Positions 21,159 through 29,480 are shown, counted from the first letter of the stretch. The stretch: 64,000 bases of DNA from Nocardioides nitrophenolicus (GCF_016907515.1 NZ_JAFBBY010000001.1:2294001-2358000), one strand, 5' to 3'. A program made the numbers and translations. The notes: generated from the letters alone by a model not told the origin.

Positions 21159-21898
21159 GCGGCCTCAACACCGGCCTCGACACCGGCCTCGCGCTGGTCC
21201 GCGCGGTCCACGGCGCCCTCAACCGGACGGCCGTGCCCCGGACCCCCGGGCCGGGGCTGCTGCCCCCGCGAGCCGCGGGCGACACCCATCCGCTGCCGGC
21301 GTCGGGGCGGCTCGACGTCTCCCTCGCCGACGCGCTGACGGCCCGGCGCTCGCGCTACGCCTTCGGCGAGGAGCAGCCCGCGCTGGCCGACCTCGCCGCG
21401 CTGCTCCGGCTCGGCGTCGGCACCGCGCCGCGGGCCGGCGGCCTGGTCTCGGTGCTCCCCCATCTGGTCGTGCGCGGCGCGGGCGAGCTCCCCGCCGGCG
21501 TCCACCGCGCGGACCTCCGACTCCCCCTGCCGAGCCTGGTCGAGGTGCGACACGGCGATCCCACCGGGTACCTGGCGGAGGCCCTGGACCAGCCGCCGTT
21601 CGCCCACCGGGCACCCGCCTGGCTGGCTCTCGCCATCGACGTCGGCGGCTCGCTGGCCCGCTATCCCCCGCGCCACTACCGGACCCTGCACCTCGATGCC
21701 GGCACGGCCCTGCAGAACGTCCTCCTCGTCGCGACCGCGCTGGGCCTGGCCGCCTGCCCGGTGATGGGCTACGACGACGGCGCGTGGGGCCGGCTGCTGG
21801 ACCTGCCCGACGACGTACTCGTCGCGGGGGTCGTCGCGCTCGGCCGAGCCCGGAGCCCGCGCGCGGTCGCCAGCGCGCGCTCCCGGTCCAGGAAGTAG
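21155..21898 (+). CDS. SagB-type (nitroreductase-fold) azoline dehydrogenase
   Basis: This 247-residue FMN enzyme belongs to the SagB/ThcOx group, which oxidises azolines to azoles in TOMM RiPPs. The RRSRYAFGE motif near residue 65 binds FMN phosphate, and the hallmark HLDAGTALQNVLLVATALGL followed by CPVMGYDD is close to the C-terminus. It is translated from an ATGA overlap after the importer ATPase gene, so modification and uptake functions share one transcript. The last 18 residues after VALGR are Arg/Ser-rich and lie antisense to the end of a GNAT gene. Function in the YcaO pathway is inferred from family and proximity (6 kb from the YcaO gene). Confidence 0.8.
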   Translation: MSGLNTGLDTGLALVRAVHGALNRTAVPRTPGPGLLPPRAAGDTHPLPASGRLDVSLADALTARRSRYAFGEEQPALADLAALLRLGVGTAPRAGGLVSVLPHLVVRGAGELPAGVHRADLRLPLPSLVEVRHGDPTGYLAEALDQPPFAHRAPAWLALAIDVGGSLARYPPRHYRTLHLDAGTALQNVLLVATALGLAACPVMGYDDGAWGRLLDLPDDVLVAGVVALGRARSPRAVASARSRSRK

Positions 21899-22386
21899 AA
21901 CTGGGCGGGCTTCTCGGCGATGCTCGTGCGCAGCTCGACGAGTGGCCCGCGGGTGCAGCCCAGCCGCTCCAGCAGGCCCGTCGAGGCGGTGTTGCGGGCG
22001 TCCGGCTCGAAGACCAGCCGGCGACAGCCCGGCAGCTGCGCGACGAAGTCCAGCCCGGCGGCGATCACGGCGGGCGTCCGGCCGGCGCGGCGAGGGTCGT
22101 CGGCGAGCAGCAGGTGGACGCCGACGTCGCCGGGGGCGCGGTCGTACCACTCGCCGATCTCGTCCACGGCGGGGTCGTAGGTCTGGAGCAGCCCGAGGGG
22201 GTGGTCGTCGACGAGGAGGAGGTACGCCGCGAGGTGCGCCTGGTCCTGGACGAAGCGGTAGACGAGCGTGACGTCCTCGACCGAGTGGTCGCTCATGCCC
22301 CAGAACTCCGCGCGCGGCTGGGTGACCCAGGCGTGCAGCACGGCCGCGTCGGCGGCGGGGTCGACGGGACGGACGTGGACGGTCAT
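21769..22386 (-). CDS. GNAT-family N-acyltransferase of siderophore type, last gene of des operon
   Basis: This 205-residue GNAT protein is of the RhbD/IucB/DesC kind. It has the characteristic HAWVTQPRAEFWGM near residue 20, GVHLLLADDPRRAGRT for acyl-CoA binding and VFEPDARNTASTGLLERLG. Such enzymes acylate N-hydroxylated diamines. A second, similar GNAT domain is fused to the NIS synthetase two genes upstream, so this copy may add a different acyl group. ATG 22386 overlaps the acylase stop. The last 25 residues (low-complexity Ser/Thr/Pro/Arg) are read antisense through the end of the SagB gene, a 130-bp convergent overlap. Confidence 0.78.
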   Translation of the reverse strand: MTVHVRPVDPAADAAVLHAWVTQPRAEFWGMSDHSVEDVTLVYRFVQDQAHLAAYLLLVDDHPLGLLQTYDPAVDEIGEWYDRAPGDVGVHLLLADDPRRAGRTPAVIAAGLDFVAQLPGCRRLVFEPDARNTASTGLLERLGCTRGPLVELRTSIAEKPAQFYFLDRERALATARGLRARPSATTPATSTSSGRSSSRPHAPSS

Positions 22387-24353
22387 GGCTGCTCCAGGGG
22401 AAGGGTGCCGCCGGCGGCCCAGACCGCCAGCTGGTCGTGGTGGTGGGGTGAGGACGGGTCGCCGGAGGCGCCGAGCGGGACGACCCAGCGACTCGCGCCG
22501 GCGAGGTCCCAGACCCAGCGGGCCACCGGGCCGTGCACGCAGGGTCCGGCGCCGTCGACGGCCCGGGTGGCCAGCACGCAGTCGTCGTCCCCGGCGAGGG
22601 GCAGGTACGGCGGGGCGGCGCCGTCCGGGGCGGCGAGGCCGAACTGCTGGTGCGCCGTGAGCGGTACGCCGACATGCGCGCTCCCCCACGAAGCGGGCTC
22701 CGGCTGAGCCGCCACCTCGGCGAGCGCCTCGGCGACGAGCTGCAGCACGTCCACGCCGAACGGCTTGTCCGCGGCGAGGATCACGGGCAGGCACAGGCGG
22801 ATCCGGCCGCGCAGGTCGAACCAGGGTGCGAGCAGGTCGCCGTGCGGGGAGACGTCCACGCCGGCGAGGACGGGGGCGGCGGCGAGACCGTCGACGACGG
22901 CCGCGCGGACCCGGGCGAAGAGGGCGGCGTCGACGCTGGTCGCGGCCATCCGGCGGTCCCAGCCGAGCAGGCGCTCGCGCAGCGCGGCGGCCGGTCCGTC
23001 GAGGTCGACGAGCGTGGCCATCGTGTCGAGCAGCGCGGCGCCCGCGGTCTGCCGGTCGTCGGCGAGCACGGCCGCGACGGACTCCGGGGTGAGCGGGCCG
23101 GCGGCGGCCTGCTCATCGAGCAGCTCGCGGATCCGGCGGGCGCGGTGCGGGGGTGCGAAGTCGGCGCCGATCCGGTCGAAGTCCGCCGCGGCGCGGTCGT
23201 TGGCGGTGACCAGCACCGGCCCGGTCCGCCGGGGCAGGGGGGCCACCCAGCCGCCGGTCCAGCGTCGGTCCGGCCCGCGCTCGGGCACCCGGCCGACGAC
23301 CCGGTGCTCGGTGGCGCCGTGCCGGTCGCCGACGACCAGGTTGTCGACGGGCGCGACCCAGCCGGTGAAGGCGGCGGTCACGTCGGCGGTGGTGCGGGCG
23401 CGCAGCAGGGGCAGCAGGGCGTCGAGGCCGAGGTCGCCGAGCACGTACGCCGGCGTGCGCAGGCTGTACGTCGCCGGCTCACCGGGGCCGCCGAGCACCA
23501 CCGGCCCGCGGTCGGTGACCAACACCTCGACCTCGCGCACGTCGTACCTGTCCTCGCCGACCCGCACCCGCACCTGCTCGACCCGGCGCGCGACCGGCTC
23601 CCAGCCGGACCCGCCCCGGGCGATGACCGCGCCGCGGTGGCGGGCCAGCTCCTCGACGTACGCGTCCTCGTCGTCGGCCACGGCGTTGGTGATCCCCCAC
23701 GCGACGTCGCCGGCGTGGCCGAAGTGCGGCACGCCCGGGACGCCGACGAAGGCCAGGCCGCTCACGTCGAAGGCGTCGCGCGGGTCGGTGCAGACCAGGC
23801 GCACCTGCGCGTAGCAGCCTGGCGCCTCGATCACCCGGTGCGGGTCGCCCGCCAGGATCGGCAGCCCGCTCGCGGTGCGGCTGCCGTCGACCACGAGGGC
23901 GTTGCTGCCGCCGGGGAGCCCCTCGGTGCGGAACAGCGGCAGCCACTCCTCGCCCGCCGTGGCGGCCAGGTGGCGCCGCCAGAGCTGGCTGGGGAAGCCG
24001 GAGAAGAGCAGGTGCTGCACCGCGAAGACCGCGAGCGGCGTCCACGGCTGCCAGCGCCGGGCGAGGACGTCGTTGACGCCGTCGACGTACGCGTCGACGA
24101 AGGCCCGGCTCTCGGGCGCGAGTGCGGCGTACGCCCGGCGGGCCAGGTCGACGAGCAGCGCGCGGCGGGCCAGCACGTCCCACTCCAGCGCGGGCTCCCC
24201 GAACAGCTCCGCACAGGTCCCCTCCGCGCGGCGCCGCTCGACCTCGAGCTGGCCGGGCCGGTCCTGGGCGGTGGCCCGGCCCTGCTCCCGGGCGACGGCG
24301 AGCACGGAGTCCCCGAAGACACTGGGGATCCCGTGGCTGTCGCGCACGATCAC
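22383..24353 (-). CDS. Penicillin acylase-family (Ntn) amidohydrolase in siderophore operon
   Basis: This 656-residue protein fits the alpha-spacer-beta layout of penicillin acylases. It starts directly with IVRDSHGIPSVFG, the usual first beta strand. The autoprocessing site is GGSNALVV with Ser150 as the likely new N-terminal nucleophile, and GDPHR and FGHAGDVAWGITN follow. Unlike periplasmic homologues there is no signal peptide, so it is predicted to be cytoplasmic. In pseudomonads the relative PvdQ trims an acyl chain during siderophore maturation; here it may deacylate or transfer an acyl group on the hydroxamate siderophore. The GTG start overlaps the upstream stop. Confidence 0.8.
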   Translation of the reverse strand: MIVRDSHGIPSVFGDSVLAVAREQGRATAQDRPGQLEVERRRAEGTCAELFGEPALEWDVLARRALLVDLARRAYAALAPESRAFVDAYVDGVNDVLARRWQPWTPLAVFAVQHLLFSGFPSQLWRRHLAATAGEEWLPLFRTEGLPGGSNALVVDGSRTASGLPILAGDPHRVIEAPGCYAQVRLVCTDPRDAFDVSGLAFVGVPGVPHFGHAGDVAWGITNAVADDEDAYVEELARHRGAVIARGGSGWEPVARRVEQVRVRVGEDRYDVREVEVLVTDRGPVVLGGPGEPATYSLRTPAYVLGDLGLDALLPLLRARTTADVTAAFTGWVAPVDNLVVGDRHGATEHRVVGRVPERGPDRRWTGGWVAPLPRRTGPVLVTANDRAAADFDRIGADFAPPHRARRIRELLDEQAAAGPLTPESVAAVLADDRQTAGAALLDTMATLVDLDGPAAALRERLLGWDRRMAATSVDAALFARVRAAVVDGLAAAPVLAGVDVSPHGDLLAPWFDLRGRIRLCLPVILAADKPFGVDVLQLVAEALAEVAAQPEPASWGSAHVGVPLTAHQQFGLAAPDGAAPPYLPLAGDDDCVLATRAVDGAGPCVHGPVARWVWDLAGASRWVVPLGASGDPSSPHHHDQLAVWAAGGTLPLEQP

Positions 24354-26683
24354 GGTCGCGCCCCGACCGGGTTAGCGAGGGTGCCGGCGAAGATCAGCGA
24401 CTCCGCCTGGTCGGTCAGGTCCACCATCTGGAGGGTGTTGCGCAGCTGGAGCCGGTTGAGGCAGCTGTGCCGGAACTCCGGGCGGAGCAGGTCGTAGCGC
24501 GCCGCGGCCTCGGCCAGCTCCGGGTGGTCGGCGGCGTGCTCCTCGATCGTCGCCCGCGCGATCGCCCAGAACTCCGCCTCGGGAAGGACCCCGTCGTCGT
24601 CCAGGATCGCGGCGACGAAGCGCAGCACACCGTCGAAGACGTCGGTGTGGACGGCGAGCGCCTTGACGTCGTCCGGGAAGGCGCCGCGGATCCGCTCCAC
24701 CTCGGCGGGCAGCGGCAGGTCGCCCATCACGGCGACCTCCTCGCCGATGTCCTTCATGAACGCGCCGACCGGGACGTGGTCGCGCAGCCGCAGCAGCAGG
24801 TTCTCGCCGTGCGGCATGAACGCCAGGTCGTAGGCGTACAGGCAGTGCACGAGCGGGCGCAGGTAGGCCCGCAGGTACGCGCGAACCCAGGTCGCCGCGT
24901 CCACCGGGGACGCCTTGATCCACGCGGTGACGAGCGCTTCGCCGTCCGCGTCGCGGTGCAGCAGCGCGGCCATCGTGGTGAGCCGCTCCCCCCGGGGGAG
25001 CCGCGGGACCGGGCTCTCTCGCCACAGTGCCGCGATCATCTTCCGGTACGGCGACGGCTCGGCCGTGCGGTGGAAGGCATCCCCCGTGTAGCCGATCGCC
25101 GCGAGCTCGCGCAGCACCTCGAAGCCGCACCCGCGCAGCTCGTCGTCGGCCGCGACGACCGACTGGACCCAGTCGTTGATCGCGGGCGTCGCCCCCATGT
25201 AGGCAGGCGAGAGTCCTCTGACGAAGCCCATGTTCTGGATCGCGAGCGCGGTCTTCACGTAGTGCCGCTCGGGCCGGCTTCCGTTGAAGAAGGTGCGGAT
25301 CGACTGCTGCGGGTGGTGCTCGTCGTCCCCCTCGCCGAGGTGGACGAGGTCGCGCCGCGCGACGTCCGGCGCGAAGGTGATCGCGAGCTTGTGCTGCCAC
25401 TGCCACGGGTGCACCGGCAGGTAGAGGTAGTCGGCCGGGTCGAGTCCGAGCGTGCGCAGCCGCCCCGCGAAGCGGTCGCGCACCTCCGGCGTGAGCTCGC
25501 CGTCGTACAGCGTCTCCTCGCTGCCGTCGGCCGCGAGCGAGAGCCGGGTCAGGTCGCGGCGCGCGGCCACCCAGTGCAGGCGTACGGCGCTCCCGGTCTC
25601 GGGAGCATAGGCGCGGTAGTCGTCGAGGCCGAACCCGATCCGCCCGTTGTTGGCGACGAAGGCGGGATGGCCCTCGGTCATCGCCGACTCGAGCTCCTGG
25701 TAGCCCGCGTCGACCAGCCGCGCCACCGGCACCCGCCGGTGGCGCAGCTTCCAGGCGCCGGCGGCGAGCGTCGCGGCGATCTCCTCGAGGTAGGTCGGCA
25801 GCAGCGTGGCCGGGATCCCCAGCACCGGCGCCAGCTCCGCGATCAGCTCCTGCGCGTCGGGCGCGGCCGGGACACCGTCGCGGCGGCGCTCGATCGAGGC
25901 GGGATCGACGACCCAGTGCTCCAGCAGGTGGCGCCGCGCCGCGAAGGTGTACGACGAGTCGCCCGCGTCGACCCGCCAGCGCTCCTCCCCCGGCACCGGC
26001 ACCGGCGTGACCAGCCGCTCGTGCGCGAACTCCCCCAGCGCCTTGGCGACGAGGTGCCGCTGGGCGCGCTCCATCAGCTCGGGGGTGAGGTGGTCGGCCG
26101 TTGACGATAGTCCCTGCTCAAAAGCACCGTCGGCGCCGCGTGGGAGGTGCTTTTGGGCAGGGAGTATCGCGGCGGCTCGCCAGGATTCGCGGGTGCAGGT
26201 CGACAGCATCGCGGTCTTGCCCCCGAGAGGGATCTCGCGGAGCTCGACGAACCCGGCCGCGACGTTCTTGGCGCGGATCGCGTCGTTGCGCACGTCGGGC
26301 TCGACGACGACCCGTCGTACGGCGGGATCGGCGAAGCAGTGGGCCAGCACCGCCGCGAACACGCGGCTCGTGAAGCCCGGCTCGGGCTCGCCCGTCGGGG
26401 GTGCGACCAGCAGGTGCATGCCCAGGTCGCCGTCGGCGAGCTCGGGTAGTCCGGCCAACGGCGAGTGCGCGGGGTCGTAGGTCTCGGCGAGGAAGGCGGG
26501 CCGGCCGTCGACCCGGCCGAGCCAGGCGTGGTGGTGGGGATCGGCGACGATCGCGGCGTACTCCGCGCACACGTCGTCGCGGCTCGCGCCCTGCATCATC
26601 CAGTAGACCGAGCGAGGGTGGGTGACCCAGGCGTGCAGCAGGTCGAGGTCGCGGGCGACGTCGAGGGGCTCGAGGGTGATCAC
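24350..26683 (-). CDS. desD: Fused N-acyltransferase / NRPS-independent siderophore synthetase (DesC-DesD type)
   Basis: This 777-residue bifunctional protein begins with a GNAT domain (residues 1-185, HAWVTHPRSVYWMM and GMHLLVAPP). It is followed by an IucA/IucC domain and a FhuF-like C-terminal part (residues 200-777). The synthetase shows GHPAFVANNGRIGFG, LPVHPWQWQHK, SIRTFFNGSRPERHYVKT and MPHGENLLLRLRD, which are ATP and substrate-binding segments of NIS synthetases. It should acylate N-hydroxycadaverine and then join the units into a desferrioxamine-like chelator. The GTG start overlaps the monooxygenase stop. The linker between domains is encoded by a long imperfect inverted repeat. 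Confidence 0.9.
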   Translation of the reverse strand: MITLEPLDVARDLDLLHAWVTHPRSVYWMMQGASRDDVCAEYAAIVADPHHHAWLGRVDGRPAFLAETYDPAHSPLAGLPELADGDLGMHLLVAPPTGEPEPGFTSRVFAAVLAHCFADPAVRRVVVEPDVRNDAIRAKNVAAGFVELREIPLGGKTAMLSTCTRESWRAAAILPAQKHLPRGADGAFEQGLSSTADHLTPELMERAQRHLVAKALGEFAHERLVTPVPVPGEERWRVDAGDSSYTFAARRHLLEHWVVDPASIERRRDGVPAAPDAQELIAELAPVLGIPATLLPTYLEEIAATLAAGAWKLRHRRVPVARLVDAGYQELESAMTEGHPAFVANNGRIGFGLDDYRAYAPETGSAVRLHWVAARRDLTRLSLAADGSEETLYDGELTPEVRDRFAGRLRTLGLDPADYLYLPVHPWQWQHKLAITFAPDVARRDLVHLGEGDDEHHPQQSIRTFFNGSRPERHYVKTALAIQNMGFVRGLSPAYMGATPAINDWVQSVVAADDELRGCGFEVLRELAAIGYTGDAFHRTAEPSPYRKMIAALWRESPVPRLPRGERLTTMAALLHRDADGEALVTAWIKASPVDAATWVRAYLRAYLRPLVHCLYAYDLAFMPHGENLLLRLRDHVPVGAFMKDIGEEVAVMGDLPLPAEVERIRGAFPDDVKALAVHTDVFDGVLRFVAAILDDDGVLPEAEFWAIARATIEEHAADHPELAEAAARYDLLRPEFRHSCLNRLQLRNTLQMVDLTDQAESLIFAGTLANPVGARP
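26105..26169. repeat. Imperfect 24-bp inverted repeat inside the desC-desD fusion linker
   Basis: The left arm 26105-26128 and right arm 26146-26169 are complementary at 22 of 24 positions, with a 17-bp loop. Core bases are AAAAGCACC and GGTGCTTTT. It encodes the linker (LPAQKHLPRGADGAFEQG) between the acyltransferase and synthetase domains. It may mark an inserted palindromic element or the relic of an old intergenic hairpin at the fusion point. Confidence 0.7.
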
Positions 26684-27984
26684 GACACGCTCCGCAGGTG
26701 GTCGGGGACCCCGAAGGTCTGCACCGCGATCCGCTTCTCGACGGGGTAGACCTCGCGGCCGAGGATCGCGGCGAGGATCACCGAGTTGCGGTAGGCGCCC
26801 ATGCCGAGGTCGGGTGCGAGCAGCGAGTGGGTGTGCTCCTCGGCGTTCTGCACGAACACCTCGCCGCCGTGGACGTCGACGGAGTAGTCGCCGGCGACGT
26901 CGTAGCGGCCGCGCTCGTCGTACCGGATCCGGTCGCGGACGCCGTCGAGGAAGGCCGGCTGGGTAGGGGCATAGCCGGTCGCGAGCACGACTCCCCCCGT
27001 GCGCAGCGAGAACGGCTCACCGGTCTCGACGTGGAGCAGGTCGAGCTCGCTGCCCGTCCCGCCGGGCAGCGGGCGGGCGCCGGTCACCTCGGTGTTGGTG
27101 AGCAGCGTCGTGCGCGGACCGGCGCCGGTGACCCGCTGCTGGTAGTGCAGGTCGAAGATCGCGTCGACCAGGTCGCCACTGATCCCCTTGAACAGGTGGC
27201 GCTGCTCGCGGGCGAGCCGGTCGCGCGTCTCCAGCGGGAGCGCGCGGTGGTACTCGCCGTACTCGGGGGAGGTCATCTCCAGGGTGAGCTTGGTGTACTC
27301 CATCGGGAAGAACCGCGGGCTGCGCGTCAGCCAGACCAGCTCGTAGCCGTGGTCGGGTGCCTCGGCGAGCAGGTCGGCGTAGACCTCCGCGGCGCTCTGG
27401 CCGCTGCCGACGACGGTGATCGTGTCCTGTTGCTGGAGCTCGGCCTTGCGGGCGAGGTAGTCGGCGGAGTGGGTGACCTGGCTGCCGTGCTCGACCAGCG
27501 GGAGCAGCGGCGCCGGGATGCGCGGCGAGGTGCCGATGCCGACCACGACCCGGCGGGTGCGGAAGGTCTCGCCGGTGCCGGTGGTGACGACGTACGCCGT
27601 GCCGTCGTGCTCGACGGTCGTGACCTGCTGGCCGAAGCGCACGGACGGCAGCCGCTCGGCGGCCCAGCGGCAGTAGTCGTCGTACTCGCGGCGCAGGGGG
27701 TAGAAGCTCTCGCGGATGTAGAACGGGTAGAGGTTGCCGGTCTGCTTGAGATAGCTGAGGAAGGACCAGCGCGACGTGGGGTCGGCCATCGTGACCAGGT
27801 CGGCGAGGAACGGAACCTGCAGGGTCGCGTCGTCGAGCATCATCCCGGGATGCCAGTCGAAGCGGTCGCGCGCCTCGAGAAAGACGCCGTCGAGGTCGTC
27901 GCTGCCACGCAAGGGGTCGGCGAGGCAGGCGAGGCCGAGGTTGAACGGGCCGAGGCCGATGCCGACGAGGTCGTGGGTGATCAC
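26680..27984 (-). CDS. desB: Lysine/cadaverine N-hydroxylase (DesB/IucD type)
   Basis: This 434-residue flavin-dependent N-monooxygenase hydroxylates the terminal amine of cadaverine or lysine. The FAD motif is GIGLGPFNLGLA at residue 9, the segment FDWHPGMMLDD follows, the NADPH motif is VVGSGQSAAEVYADLL near residue 200, and the C-terminal ATGYAPTQP motif is present. It stands between the decarboxylase and the NIS synthetase with GTGA overlaps at both ends, so all three steps are made together. Control is by the DtxR/IdeR-type box upstream of the operon. Confidence 0.92.
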   Translation of the reverse strand: MITHDLVGIGLGPFNLGLACLADPLRGSDDLDGVFLEARDRFDWHPGMMLDDATLQVPFLADLVTMADPTSRWSFLSYLKQTGNLYPFYIRESFYPLRREYDDYCRWAAERLPSVRFGQQVTTVEHDGTAYVVTTGTGETFRTRRVVVGIGTSPRIPAPLLPLVEHGSQVTHSADYLARKAELQQQDTITVVGSGQSAAEVYADLLAEAPDHGYELVWLTRSPRFFPMEYTKLTLEMTSPEYGEYHRALPLETRDRLAREQRHLFKGISGDLVDAIFDLHYQQRVTGAGPRTTLLTNTEVTGARPLPGGTGSELDLLHVETGEPFSLRTGGVVLATGYAPTQPAFLDGVRDRIRYDERGRYDVAGDYSVDVHGGEVFVQNAEEHTHSLLAPDLGMGAYRNSVILAAILGREVYPVEKRIAVQTFGVPDHLRSVS

Positions 27985-29438
27985 CGGACCGCCTCCAGCA
28001 CCGGCCGGGGGGCGAGGCGCGCACCCGTGGCCCGGACGAGGTCGAGGACGCCCGAGATGTCCTCGACCGTCGCCATCGGGTTGAGCAGGGTGAGCTTGAG
28101 GTGCTGCACGCCGTCGACCTTCGTCGCGGCGACCATCGCCCGTCCGGACGCGTAGAGGTCCTCGCGGATGGCGGTGTTGAGAGCAGCGCTCTCCTTTTCG
28201 TCCATCGGCGGCCCTGGGGGGACGTAGCGGAAGACGAGCGTGCTCAGCTCCGGCGTCGCGGCGAACGCGAGGTCGGCGTGGTCGCGGTGGCGCTCGTGGA
28301 CCCGGCCGGCGAGGTCGACGACGGCGTCGACGTACTCACCGAGGAGATCGGGCCCCATCGTCCGCAGGGTCACCCAGAGCTTGAGCGCGTCGAAGCGGCG
28401 GGTGGTCTGCAGGCTCTTGTCGACCTGGTTGGGGTTGGTGGCCTCGCGCGGGTTGAGGTAGTCGGCGTGCCAGGTCGCCGGGCGCAGCGTGGCGCGGTCG
28501 CGGACGATGATCGCGCTGGAGGAGACCGGCTGGAAGAAGGTCTTGTGGAAGTCGATCGTCACCGAGTCCGCGCGCTCGATCCCGTGCAGACGCGCGCGGC
28601 GGGTCGGCGAGACGAGGAGTCCCCCGCCGTAGGCGGCATCGACGTGGAGCCAGGCGTCGTACGCGCGGGCGAGGTCGGCGATCCGGTCGAGCGGGTCGAT
28701 CGCGCCGAAGTCGGTGGTCCCCGCCGTCGCGACGATCGCCATCGGCCGCAGCCCGAGATCGGCGCACGCCGCCAGCGAGCGCTCCAGCGCCGCCGGGTCC
28801 ATCCGGTGCCGCTCGTCGGTCGGCACGCTGACCACGGACTCGTCGCCGAGCCCGAGCAGGCGCGCGGACTTCTGCACCGAGAAGTGGCTCTCGGCCGACG
28901 CGAGGATCCGCAGCCGCTCGGCCGGCACCCGCTCGTGGCGGCCGCGGGCGAGCAGCAGGCCCTGGAGGTTGGACTGGCTGCCGCCGCTGGTGAAGACGCC
29001 GTCCGGGTCGTCGCCCTCGCCGTAGCCGATCCGCGCCGCCGTCCACTCGACGAGCCGCCGCTCGATGAAGGTGCCGCCGACGCTCTGGTCGAAGGTGTCG
29101 AGCGAGCTGTTGACCGACGCGACGAACAGCTCGGCGAGCAGCGCCGGGACGACGACCGGGCAGTTGAGGTGGGCGGCGTACGACGGCTCGTGGAACCACA
29201 CCGCGTCGTCGAGCCAGAGCCGCGAGATCTCCGCGAGCACCTGCCCGGTGTCGCCCAGCGGCCGGTCGAGGTCGACGGCCGCGACCCGCTCGGCGGCCTG
29301 GGCGGGCGTCGTACCGGTCGCCGGGCCCGCCACTCCCTTCAGCTGGCGCAGCAGGTGGTCGAGACCCTCGCCGAGGGTGGCGGCATAGTGGTCGGCGTGG
29401 TCAGGGTGGAACACGTGGTGCAGCGGGAGCTGGGGCAC
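27981..29438 (-). CDS. desA: PLP-dependent lysine decarboxylase (DesA type)
   Basis: This 485-residue group II decarboxylase makes cadaverine for hydroxamate siderophore assembly. Key segments are FTSGGSQSNLQGLLLAR (PLP phosphate), the ATAGTTDFGAIDPL loop, HVDAAYGGGLL (pyridine-ring Asp) and the Schiff-base lysine in DFHKTFFQP. GTG 29438 has AGGAG 8 bp upstream. It is the promoter-proximal gene of a five-gene operon running to 21769. A diaminobutyrate or other amino-acid decarboxylase role is possible from sequence alone, but the DesB and DesC-DesD partners point to lysine. Confidence 0.9.
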   Translation of the reverse strand: MPQLPLHHVFHPDHADHYAATLGEGLDHLLRQLKGVAGPATGTTPAQAAERVAAVDLDRPLGDTGQVLAEISRLWLDDAVWFHEPSYAAHLNCPVVVPALLAELFVASVNSSLDTFDQSVGGTFIERRLVEWTAARIGYGEGDDPDGVFTSGGSQSNLQGLLLARGRHERVPAERLRILASAESHFSVQKSARLLGLGDESVVSVPTDERHRMDPAALERSLAACADLGLRPMAIVATAGTTDFGAIDPLDRIADLARAYDAWLHVDAAYGGGLLVSPTRRARLHGIERADSVTIDFHKTFFQPVSSSAIIVRDRATLRPATWHADYLNPREATNPNQVDKSLQTTRRFDALKLWVTLRTMGPDLLGEYVDAVVDLAGRVHERHRDHADLAFAATPELSTLVFRYVPPGPPMDEKESAALNTAIREDLYASGRAMVAATKVDGVQHLKLTLLNPMATVEDISGVLDLVRATGARLAPRPVLEAVR

Positions 29439-29461
29439 GACAAGTACTCCTCGGTCCGAGA

Positions 29462-29480
29462 TCAGGTAAGCCTAACCTAA
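29462..29480 (-). promoter_or_regulatory. DtxR/IdeR iron box upstream of the siderophore operon
   Basis: TCAGGTAAGCCTAACCTAA agrees with the DtxR/IdeR consensus TTAGGTTAGGCTAACCTAA at 16 of 19 positions, with all differences in the left half. It lies 24 bp upstream of the desA start, where bound Fe-IdeR would block transcription. Confidence 0.85.
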
